Positions 46,705-56,378 of a DNA stretch of 64,000 nt are shown piece after piece; the stretch's first letter is position 1, and each line of letters starts with the position of its first letter. Origin of the DNA: Aldrovandia affinis (lineage: Eukaryota > Chordata > Actinopteri > Notacanthiformes > Halosauridae). Below the pieces are notes generated by a model. The model was given only the letters and a program-made list of their open reading frames with translations, did not search any database and was not told where the DNA came from. The stretch lies in NCBI GenBank assembly GCA_029706075.1, contig JAINUG010000070.1, positions 2,775,500 through 2,839,499 of the forward strand, given 5' to 3'. Both the position numbers and the translations under genes were made by a program.

Positions 46705-46812
46705 TACATAGTTCCACACCCTGCATGTGGTGTGTTTATGGAGGACAACTAAGTTGATGATAAAATTAATTAAAAAAATGCACTCACACACAATCACATG
46801 GAAGCAAACACA

Positions 46813-46903
<91 letters not shown>

Positions 46904-47751
46904 ATGTATACGTCCTGGCACTGTTCTGTTAAAATTAATAATTGTGTCATGAATGTTGTGTTTTTGGGTTGCCTTCTACACGTCTTTTGTATGGTGTGAT
47001 TTGTAGACTTTTATTTTGAATTTTCATTGCCCATCATCCACCATTTCATGTGTTTTTTTCATTGGTAAATTGGGTTTTATTCAACATTTGCTGTGTTTGT
47101 GCAGGAGTGCAATGTCGAATTACTCCCTGCAGTGTCATGTTAACCTTGTGTGTGTGTGTGTGTGTGTGTGGTGTCTTCCAAATTGTCAATCTTTCCTTTT
47201 GCTTCTACAGTATATTGATTTCAAACACCCATGTTAAATGTGTTGACACCTGTGAGGAAGGGTGGAACTGCTGTTTGGTTGAAGAGTAAGGCATAAAACC
47301 CCAGTGCTTGGTGCAGTCAGATCTCCTGACCCTGGGTGAGGGTAAGGCTGTATTTTCCACAATATGTGCAGACTTTGTGACTGGAACTGTGGACTTGTGG
47401 TGTGCTACTTTGGTGAGTTTCTCTGAAGGTAAGGAAGGAGATGGTGACCCACCAAGAGTGCCAAAAGAAGCGTGGAGGATCCAGCAGCAGCTCCGGGTGC
47501 AGTGGATTTGGGCAACGGTTCCCAGTCCGATGGTGTTCCTGGGGCCTTGTTCCCTTTGGTGGGTCCCCGCAAGGGAGAAAGACCGAGTGAGAGCAGGGGA
47601 AGGCTGCCCAGATATCCGGCAGGGGGCAAGTCGTTTTTGTGATTTACCATCTTAACCTATGAAAGGTGCCACCCTTGGATCTGTGTCCTCTGCTCTCTTC
47701 CAGAAACGTCATCCTCCAAGGATGGCAGAGGTAGCAGTGATGACCTGCAGA
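46705..47751. other. intergenic with CA and TG arrays, no gene recognised
   Basis: CA array at 46813-46900 and short TG array at 47148-47171. 47300-47740 is GC-richer with an open frame (47308-47655) but no known motif; it could be an exon-like or old repeat sequence. Confidence 0.45.
46813..46900. repeat. (CA)n microsatellite
   Basis: Uninterrupted CA for about 88 bp, the longest dinucleotide array in the window. Confidence 0.97.
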
Positions 47752-48404
47752 CAGTGGTGGCATTACTCAACAACTGTATTTGCCAATACTTTTTATTGGG
47801 GAAGGCGGGTTCTTTGTTTTGGCTTTTCAACTTTTCTTTTGAACAACTGCACTGCAAAAAAGGAATTTCAAGAAAGTAAAAAAGCCTTGTTTCTGGGGAA
47901 ATTAGTCTTATTTTTTGTCTAAAAAGAAAATTAATCTTGTCAAGCATGTTTTGCCTTAGAAAAGTGATCTTATTTTAAGAAAATATATCCAACTTTTTCT
48001 TAATTAGACATTCCAGCTAATATTGAGCTAGATTTAACCAATAACAAGCTACCACAATGGTTTGGATGATATCCCAGCAGAGGAACAATATTTTTTTCCT
48101 TGTTTTAAGAGTAAGACCATTTGCACAACTTCTTAATTTAAGAATTTCATGAAATGACACCAAATTAAGTTTGTTCATCTATTTTTATTAAAGATGTGTG
48201 GCTATCACAGTAGTGGAATCATTATGTTGACAGAAAACAGAACCTGCCGCTTCACATTTCATCAATCAATCAACATTCCATATTATTACTATTAAGAGAA
48301 TTGTAGTCTTGTAACAGCAAAATACAAATGACTGTGCTGAACAACAACTGCACACAATGGAAAAATACAGTTTAACATGACCCTTAACACAGCAAATGAC
48401 AGAC

Positions 48405-48464
48405 AGACGGACGGACGGACGGACGGACGGACGGACGGACGGACGGACGGACGGACGGACGGAC
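48405..48464. repeat. (GGAC)n microsatellite
   Basis: About 15 GGAC units within the CACTA-like element. The SVRPSVRP-type minus-strand frame is its translation. Confidence 0.97.
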
Positions 48465-48741
48465 ACACACGCGGATAGCAGAAAGTCAGTTCAGGTCCTC
48501 TAAGGAGGCCTATTAAGCAACTGATGAACTGTTTTAACATTTTTTTTTTTAGATTTAGGTTATTTTCTCTGCATGATGATAGAAAATCATGCATGAGCCA
48601 TTAACACTCATGTATCAGCTCTTGTCGGCCAATGATTAACAAGAAATTGCAACGCAAAAGTGTCAAAAACACAGCTATATCTATAAACAATATTTAAATC
48701 ACAGTTTGTCCACCAAAAGGCACCATGTGAAAGTGAACCTT

Positions 48742-49667
48742 TTACAATACATCAGATGACGCTTTGTGTAGTCCAATCACATCACCCAGGTAATATTTCA
48801 TAGGGACATATTCCATATCCTTGTGAGTAAAACTGTAATATGGAGTGAAATCTACAAGGTTATCGGCAGATATCAGTTCAGTTGCTTGTGCCATGTTTGG
48901 GATTTCTATTTTATATGCCATGTAATCTCTATCATAACAAATAGTATTGTGCTGCTGGAACTCAAAGCAATATAATGATGAATTTATTACATAGATATTT
49001 CTTACCAGTCCAAATTCAGGCAAATTATTAGAATTAACAGCACTCACAAGTAATGACTTCTCCCGAATATATTTGTTTCCATTTAGATTAATCCATTTAA
49101 CAGATACTGCATTATTTACTTCATCATTTCCAAGGAAGGCCCTCATTTTTTTCTTTTAAGTATGACATGTTGCTTATTTCTGATGTTGGTCCCAAATTAC
49201 ACTCATTTGCAAAAATAGGGTGTTCAGAACTACTTGCATTCTGACAACATTCATACATTTGATTATGCCTTATCAAAAAGACTTGCAAACATTTTTAAAA
49301 TTAATTTTTAAGGCCCATTGTTTAAAAAGCAATGTTTTGATTCGAATCTCATGCACATGTGACGGACCATTGGTCCCAGTAGTTTAATCTGGGATGGAGC
49401 ATGAATCAAATAGTGTTGTTTGGGAGTGATGTTGTTATCTGGGAAAAGGTTCTTCATATGGTTTAAATGCTGTTCAATGAGTGTTTTCAATTTGTCAATA
49501 GTCTGTAGACCAATAACAGGAGCAAACAAAATTTGAACAATCTCTACAAGTTCAAGAATGATTGTGTAGATGACAGAGGGGTGGTCATTCTGTTTCGCAA
49601 CAGCAGGAATAACCAGCCATGTATTATCACATACACGCGACTTATTATAAACTATTGTGTAATTCAA
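48742..49667 (-). pseudogene. CACTA-type transposase, C-terminal remnant
   Basis: Two minus-strand frames. The upstream one (49667-49308) reads YNKSRVCDNTWLV, VIYTIILELVEIVQILFAPVI, then ITPKQHYLIHAPSQIKLLGP and RHMCMRFESKH. The pattern PKxHYLxHxPSxIxxxGP...MRFExKH is the conserved block near the C-terminus of CACTA/EnSpm-type transposases (DUF4218-like in plants). The downstream frame (49146-48742) has the C-terminal tail with FGLVRNIYVINSSLYCFEFQ and YMAYKIE. A frame break separates them, and the N-terminal zinc-binding and DDE catalytic parts are absent. The assignment rests on recalled family pattern, not on a search. Confidence 0.65.
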
Positions 49668-50202
49668 TAATGTTATTTATAGAAATTAATTTGGGCAAAT
49701 GCGAAATAAACGTATTACGATCAGCCACTCCCCCCCTCCTCCCTGGAAGAGATGGTACGATCCAAATGTGTCTACGCATTTTTTTTTTACCCTACCGCCA
49801 AAACGACCAGCCGTTGCATTTGAAATGCACACACCTGCCGCTGTGACTATTCTGTAGTAGTTTGTGGACGTCAGTGAAGACAAATTATGGATGGACTGGA
49901 CGACATTGCAATTGGCACACTCAGAGGTAAGCTATTATGTGTTGTATTAACGTTATGTCAAAGTTATGTTGTGTTTTACGTAGCTAACCTAGCTTGGCAA
50001 GTTAGGGGGGGAGGGGTCGTCTTTTGAGCTGACGTTAACTTACTCCTACAATATTTATTTATTTTATATTTGGTATGTTTGTTGGCGCAAGGAGCTATGA
50101 TAATAATTAGAATAAACCCATCCCTCATTTTTTTCGGCGTTTTTATGAAGTTTAAAGCAGCATTTTAATGGAAGTTGTTACCTCACGTAAGTGCCTTAAA
50201 AC

Positions 50203-50830
50203 AGGGTTCCGCGCTGGTCTTAAAAAGCCTTAAAGTCTAAAATCCAACAATCCGATTTTTAAGGCCTAAAAAGTCTTAAATTTTAGTTATTAGGTCTAAA
50301 AATGAGATGCTAGGTCTTAAAAGTGAGATTAGCTCTCTATTGTGTTAAAAATGTTTTGAGTGTCCTGCAAAGAAATCAGTCCTATCTATTTACACGGAAA
50401 TTAATCAAGCTGGAACCAAAAAAATGTAAATTCGCTGCCCCGGGAGAAATTATTGGCGAACGAAGCTACGTATCGTTCGAGTTGGTTGAACGTGAGACAA
50501 GAGCTAGCTAGCTAACTACTCGTGTTTTGTTTTGAGTTTCCTCGCTATGTAATTTGATAAGCCATGGGCAAGTGTAGGTTTAACTTTAACTTCACTTTCA
50601 CTGTCTTTATCCATTTTCTTCACTGCTCGGCTCAACCGTGCTCAACGTGCTTGCTAAGTGCAACTGCAAAAACAGTCCCCTCTCAAACAATATCCCGCGG
50701 TGCTACGTTCCGCCGCCAGCGTTCGACCTTGCTACATATTCACCGGTATTGCGGTATTATGAAAAATTCATATCATAAAAAATAACACCGGTATGGTGCA
50801 CCGCTCAGCACTACTGCAGACCCTATATTT
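50203..50830. repeat. repeat-like sequence in intron 1 of the SAMD3-like gene
   Basis: 50203-50330 starts cagggttccgcgctgg followed by recurring gtcttaaa/aaggcctaaaaagtctt words, similar to a hAT-type fish repeat. 50735-50800 has ccggtattgcggtatt opposite aataacaccggta. I could not define the ends. Confidence 0.4.
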
Positions 50831-51356
50831 GAGTAGAAGTATCAATACCACATCGTTAAATACTTCATTACAGATAAAAAATCTTGCATTTAAAATCCTC
50901 CATAAAGCATTAAAGTTAAAGCACAATTTTATTCTGCAAAATGTGTCAGTTTTCTTCAAGTAAATTTAGCTGGTAATGCTTAAGTGGGTTCTAAATGCAG
51001 GATTTTTACTTGGGATATTTGTATTTTGTGGCAGGGCTCTAGACTAACTTTTGATACCAGTGAAAGAGTTATAAAGTTATAACCGAAACACAGGAAATGT
51101 CACAATGTAAAAATGAATCGGTAAAATATTCTCACTTGTAATGTACACAAGGTTGAGTGAATTCAGTGATAAGTTCAGTGTCTTGGCACTAAATGTAACT
51201 TCTCTATGTTCCAGCTGCTAATATTGGAGAGGAGTTACTGCCTTCACTCTCCCGGGATGACATCAAAGATCTGTTTCCGGTCCTGAAAATTTCCTGAGGC
51301 GCCGGGCTATATGGCTTGTTGTGAATAAAGAAGAAGAGGTCAGTTGTATATCTATT

Positions 51357-51668
51357 ACAGTATAACAAACCTCAGTACACCCCTGTACAATATCACTAAA
51401 ATGTAAAATAAGTATACATCCGGTCCATTTAATAACATTTTATTTATCTTTAGCCAAAGCCCAAGAGGAATGAAGCTAATTCATTTGAAAAAGAGAAATG
51501 TTTGATCAATTAAAAATTATGAAAGGTCCACATTAAGAACCAACTGCAACAGCTTTGTTCTTCTTGGGCTTTGGCTAGAAACAAATACAATTGTATTAAA
51601 TTGGCAGGATTTGTAATTATTTAACATTTTAGTTATATTGCACAGGGGTGTACTCACTTCTGTTGCTT
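51357..51668. mobile_element. MITE with long inverted repeats in intron 2
   Basis: Outer arms ctcagtacacccctgtacaa and the complement of cacaggggtgtactcac pair over about 40 bp (through actaaaatgt/acattttagt). A second pair, agccaaagcccaagag and ttcttgggctttggct, lies inside. About 310 bp, able to fold into a hairpin. It would be transcribed as part of the gene's intron. Confidence 0.75.
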
Positions 51669-54069
51669 TGAGATCTATTCAACAATAAATGTAAAATTAA
51701 GTGCTTATGCAACTTTTTAAAGTGTAAATGTATTTTAGGCAGAGACTGCTGCTGAACTACAACAACCATTAACCACTGGAGGCACTGACATTTCGAAAGA
51801 GGAGCCCAACACTTCAAAGTTTGTGACTATGTCCAACCCAGAATACATAGTCTTCACGGACAGTGAGCTTGAACATGTGCGACGCTCCTACTTCGAGCAG
51901 AAGCGGCTGGGGACTGAGCACAGCGTGGCCTTATCCAAGGAGCTCCTTTGCCGACTCATAAGAAACACAATGACTAATATGATTTCAATCGCAAGGGCCA
52001 CAGAGGACTCCAGATACCCCAGCAAACATGAGGTCAATGCCATGGCGAAGCGATTGGTGGAGTACTACCCAATGATAAAAGACAGGTCATCATCATCAAA
52101 CACTGAGTGGGTAAGTAGTAGCTTTTTCTCACTATTGCTCATATTTGATGTTTACGGTAAAAACTTGAATCTTTTAATGCTTACTATTTGTACCCTTCAG
52201 GAACATGTTTCTAAAAAGCTCATGAAGAGACTCTCAAATGTCAGAAGTCCAAGGAAGGCCAAGGTTCCTCCTTCAAAGAAACCGCGACAGGATGGGGATA
52301 TCTATGCAGATGTTTCAACAAGTGACTATGATGGAGATTCCAGTGCATCAACCATTATTCTGGAAAAGTCACCTGTTAGAGCCAGCACCCCAGTGCAACA
52401 CCAGGATAGCAGTGATGAAGCATGTATGTATTTAATACGATCTGTATGCATCTGTGTCTTTGGTAGAGAAAACCTTTTTAAGAAAACATACGCCACCAGC
52501 AAGTGGAGATGCAACAGCTTTAGTGTCTGTCCAGCGATTCGAGTATTTCATTGTTCAATATTGCAATATAATAAGTGCATAAATGAATAAATCCTGTTAC
52601 TTCCTGAGTTGCTCCCTAACAGTCTAACACCCCCTCTCTTTTTATGCCTTCAGCTGGTTCAGTTAACCTCTTGGACAGCCAGAGAACCCAGGCAAGACAC
52701 TACAAGACTCTTCAAATATTATACAAGTCCAAGAAGCCAAACAAAGCTGCGGTAACTCATTTGCTGAACCTGGAGTTTGAGTCTAGAAGACGCTTCATCA
52801 CCTACGATGTTTTAAAGGAGCAAGACAGACCGACAAAGATTCTAGAGGCTTACCCATGTTTCAGAGAAATGGATCATGTAAGTAATTTGAGTAGAATATA
52901 AATCCTTTATTGTTATTGTATTAGATATAAAGGAAATTAAGTAAATGCTCACCCCCTGTAAACAGTTCATTATCAAACTGTTTAACCAGGACTCGCAATA
53001 GAGATTATTTTGTATTTATCTGTATTTGAATGTATTTTTCAGGTCCTGGATGAGCTGCGGAGAATTATTCAACCTACCAATTCCCAGTACATCTCTGAGA
53101 TGAAGGACAGATGGGAAATCTTCTACTCAAAGGTCCAGTTTTATGGTATCATGAAGAAAGCCATGAAGCCTCCAAAAACTTTGAATGGAGGTGAGTTCAC
53201 AATGCCTTGATTTGTCCAAGTTTATATTTTGTGATCTCATGAGTGGTTATTTATGGTACTGCTTGTATTGTGCCTTTTCTGTCAAACCAGTGGAGCATGC
53301 TGCAGCTGTGTTCAGAGCCCTGCCACTGCTCTTCCCATCCAGCACCATGCCACCTAGAAAGCTGGGCGCAAACAGCGAGGCTCTTTTTTCCATGTCCTTA
53401 CGGTGAGACTTGCTGTATTGTATTTTATACTGTATGTTGCAGTTATTCATACATACATTATATGTTCTGTTTGGTTATTCTTTGTGATAGGTGTTTGTCA
53501 TTTTCACAATGACAAAAGTTGAAGTGTTGTCCATGCTGTAATTTTGGAGGAGTAGCTTTATTGAAACTAGCGGTGGTGTTTTCAGTATTTGCAATGTTCA
53601 GCAAAGAATATATATACAAAATATTTTCCCTCAGATATCAGGGGTTAATGCGGCTAGGTTTTTTTTTTTTTTTTAGAATTATCATTTGACCATTCAGTGT
53701 CCTAGTCCAGGTCAAGGTGTGTGTTACTTGTGTTTTTCTAATCTTCTACATTGACTTTTGTCATCTAGACTTCAGAAGACCCTGATGGTTTCCTGCACCA
53801 ACGACCCCTGTCTTGTCCAGTTGTGGTCGTTTCTGAAGACAACTGCATGATCGCCATTGGGAGCACGCCAGTGGCCACCTTCGACAGTGAGAGGTTTCAC
53901 GAGGGACTGCTCTACCTCATGGCATATTATTATGCCCTTCACCTCACTTACCCGAAGTGTATTTCCACACTGCTCTCAGTATTGCAAACTGAAATTCTCC
54001 AAGATTCCATCCATGAAGGAGATTCAACCCCCTCCTACAAAAAAGCCATTGGCGAGTGGAAGTCCTTCA

Positions 54070-54097
54070 TTGAGTGAGTGAGTGAGTGAGTGAGTGA
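54070..54097. repeat. (GAGT)n short array spanning the stop codon
   Basis: Six GAGT-type units begin with the terminal GAG TGA of the SAMD3-like reading frame, so the stop codon is the first of several in the array. Confidence 0.85.
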
Positions 54098-54630
54098 ATC
54101 TCTTTTCTTTCTGTTCTCCTTTGTGACAAAAATCTGTTTCAGTTAGTCTTGCCACATGTTTATTGGTGTTATTTCTAAAAAATATATATTGTTCCTCTGG
54201 GATATTTTGCAATTTTGTGTTTTTATTTTCTAATAGGGCCGCAACTAACGATTATTTTCATTATCCATCAATCTGTTGATTATTTTCTCGATTAATCGGT
54301 TAGTTCTTTAAAAGGTCAGAAACATTTTCAGTTATTGTTTCCCAAAGCACAAGATGCAATTTAAAATGTCTTGTCTTTTCTCGACCAACAATCCACATCC
54401 CAAAGATACTGTATGCAGTTTACTTTCATAGAAGACTGAAGGAACTAGGACCAGGAACCATGTTCATGTAGAGTTATAATGCAGTCTGCCGATGGAGAAA
54501 GTGGTTGAATGTTGTCAAATGCTTTTCAATGCAGCAGTTGGGATTTTGTCTTAATAAAAAAAAGAAGCTAAAAATAAGAATGCCTCTGGTGCCTTAATTT
54601 AAGACAATGTCACTTATTTTTACTATGCTG

Positions 54631-54935
54631 TTTGAAGAAATTGTGTCTTATTGTAAGATTTTTTTGCTAATTATTAATCTTGATTTAAGGTATACATTCT
54701 TAAAGTCAGCTCAATTAAGAGACCAATGTATCTAGTTTGAAGAAATTGTGACTTATTGTAAGCTTTTCTGGCTAATTATTAATCTTGATTTAAGGTATAA
54801 ATTCTTAAAGTCAGCTCAATTAAGACCAATGTATCTTGTTTGAAGAAATTGTGTCTTATTGTAAGCTTTTTTGGTAATTATTTATCTTATATTAAGGTAT
54901 AAATGCTTAAAGGCAGCTCAAACAAGAGAAAAAAA
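54631..54935. repeat. three tandem 103-105-bp subterminal repeats
   Basis: Units start at 54631, 54736 and 54839 with TTTGAAGAAATTGTG and contain cttattgtaag, taatcttgatttaaggta, attcttaaagtcagctcaat and taagaccaatgtatct. They lie 0.2-0.5 kb inside the right end of the CACTA-like element, where CACTA elements usually keep transposase-binding repeats. Confidence 0.9.
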
Positions 54936-55163
54936 TACTAATTTTAAGTTAATCTATCTTAAATGACTAACTTTGTATTGCTTGTTATAAGCACAACTTA
55001 CTTAAATTTGGTCTCTCAGTGGCTAGATTTATGTCCTAGTTTTAAGAATTCTAGTCAAGCAAAATTGGCTTACCCCATTGGCAGATTTTTTTGCTTGATA
55101 TAAGACAATTTGATTAGATTTAAGAATATTTGGCTTATTTCTAGTGGGGGTGTTTTTGCAGTG

Positions 55164-56378
55164 TGTCTTTTAATAAACATTTGTAAAACATCTCTGGTTG
55201 TGCTGTGGAGTGTGGGAGGAACGATCTTGCACTGTGGTCCTGGCTCACTTGGTGCCCTAGACGAGATCAGCCATACCCCCCCAAGCCCCAGGAAGGCCAC
55301 GCAAAACAAGTACCTATGTTGTAACAAGGTACAATAGGCAACCCTTTTATTTGAAGAAAATGCACTAATGGACAAAGAAATACTGAGAAATATTGCACAA
55401 ATATTAAATTGTATAAATCCAAGATGTATACAAATTTAAATTGAACAATATATAAATACGGCATTCCTTTAAAAGGAACAAAAATAAGGAGGTGCTATCC
55501 AAGACAAATAAGAACACTGAAACACATTGCACACAAAAAATTGAAGGTGCACACAAAACTCAATTGAACACCGTGGAGTTGCACCTTTTCAATACTGGCT
55601 GAGTCTTGCTCAATGTGGCTGAAAGTTTATTATGCACAAACCAGACTTTAGATAGCTTCTGCTGTTTTGCTGCTAGTTTAGCTGGACTGTACGCATGTTA
55701 ACTAGCTAGTAGTAAGCTCATAGTGATGTAGTATAGTGCTATTACCCCAAAAAAGTAACAGAAAATGTTCATGATAGTCAAGAAAGGTGTTTTTTAGAGG
55801 ATTGTTCAGCGGTATTATAGTCAAAGTAATGTTGGCTAAATGCTTGAACTACTAGCTAGCATTATCTTTAGTATAGCAATTGATGCAATACCTAGCCAAC
55901 ACGATTATTTACTAGACTACTTAAAAACATAACATAATGTTCATGATGAGATGACATAACACATACCTTTATCTTTAGCCTGTTTCTCTTCTCATTCTCT
56001 TCACTCTTTTCTAGACTGAAATCCCGAAGGCTTTGATCTTTTCATTTTGGCATCATACATCAATGTGTGTGTGACACAATTGTTTGTGTGACTAAACAAT
56101 TGCCCATCAATGCAGGGTCAAGAGACTAAACCATTTCACCTTGGTGGTGTACAGACTCGTTTTAATTTTTTAATTTATCATTATAAGATATAAGAGCAAG
56201 ACTGAGTGTGAGTTTGAGGCGCTATTGACCTCCATATGGAGAGTAGGAGACTTCAGAGGCTGACAGACAGCAGAAGCAGTGGGATGTCACATCGCCCCTG
56301 GCGCAGGTGAGCAAGACTGAAGTGGCCCTAGGTGATGCGCCTCCTGGCCTATGTCGCCTATGCCAGTATCCGCCACTG
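55164..56378 (-). mobile_element. hAT element remnant, 5' end and first exon
   Basis: Minus strand: end CAGTGGCGGATACTGGC at 56378, leader with ggaggcgcatcacctagggc, then a first coding exon at 56045-55967 and AT-rich sequence up to the CACTA-like end. The stretch at 55240-55262 (ttggtgccctagacgagatc) resembles internal or terminal text of the same group. Confidence 0.6.
55967..56045 (-). pseudogene. first exon of a ZMYM1/TTF-type hAT transposase
   Basis: Reads MKRSKPSGFQSRKE, then a stop, then REx and EEKQAKDK, ending at a GTATGT donor (55966-55961). MKRSKPSG followed by a Lys/Glu-rich run is the typical start of hAT-derived proteins annotated as zinc finger MYM-type 1-like. Two in-frame stops show it is dead. 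The remaining exons are not present. Confidence 0.6.

Larger units (their letters stand above)
49887..54077 (+). pseudogene. SAMD3-like gene, eight exons, two frame-breaking deletions
   Basis: Exons by splice sites and phase: 49887-49926, 51215-51338, 51739-52110, 52201-52423, 52654-52877, 53043-53190, 53291-53402, 53769-54077; all introns are GT-AG. The product (about 515 residues) starts MDGLDDIAIGTLR and AANIGEELLPSLSRDDIKDL, followed by a basic, Ser-rich middle (SPRKAKVPPSKKPRQDG) and a conserved C-terminal part: LLNLEFESRRRFITYDVL, VLDELRRIIQP, MKDRWEIFYSKV, ALPLLFPSSTMPPRKLGANS, QKTLMVSCTNDPCLVQLWSF, IGSTPVATFDSERF, YALHLTYPKC and QTEILQDSIHEGD. This resembles fish proteins named sterile alpha motif domain-containing 3-like; their function is unknown to me. 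Exon 2 needs one extra base after TTTCC to read LFPGPENFLRRR instead of stopping. In exon 8 a loss of about 10 bp between repeats of GAAGACAACT shifts the frame after FLKTT. An alternative start at 51829 (MSNPEYIVF) would avoid only the first break. Confidence 0.8.
47850..55163. mobile_element. CACTA/EnSpm-like transposon carrying a transposase remnant and a SAMD3-like gene
   Basis: The left end CACTGCAAAAA (47850-47860) and right end TTTTTGCAGTG (55153-55163) are perfect complements and fit the CACTR termini of CACTA elements. TG dinucleotides flank both sides (2-bp duplication at most, so weak support). Subterminal DNA is rich in repeated cttatt/cttaaa/tcaagca words, with a tandem repeat at 54631-54935. 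Inside lie a minus-strand transposase C-terminus (48742-49667) and a plus-strand eight-exon gene (49887-54077), about 220 bp apart and divergent. The transposase catalytic region is gone, so this copy is nonautonomous. Confidence 0.7.
47752..56378 (-). mobile_element. possible hAT element split by the CACTA-like element
   Basis: The right end reads as CAGTGGCGGATACTGGC on the minus strand (56378 downward). A related CAGTGGTGGCATTAC on the plus strand at 47752 could be the other end. Eight-base flanks ACCTGCAG and TCTTGCAG agree at six positions if one extra base is allowed at each end. Without the CACTA-like insert the hAT remnant would be about 1.3 kb. The right end and transposase start are convincing; the left end is not. 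Confidence 0.4.

Noticed and set aside
47308-47655. 115-residue plus-strand frame as a host exon
   Set aside because: No family motif, no clear flanking splice sites or continuation, and an overlapping minus-strand frame of similar quality.
48266-48594. SVRPSVRP repeat frame suggesting an Arg/Ser-rich protein
   Set aside because: Translation of a GGAC microsatellite.
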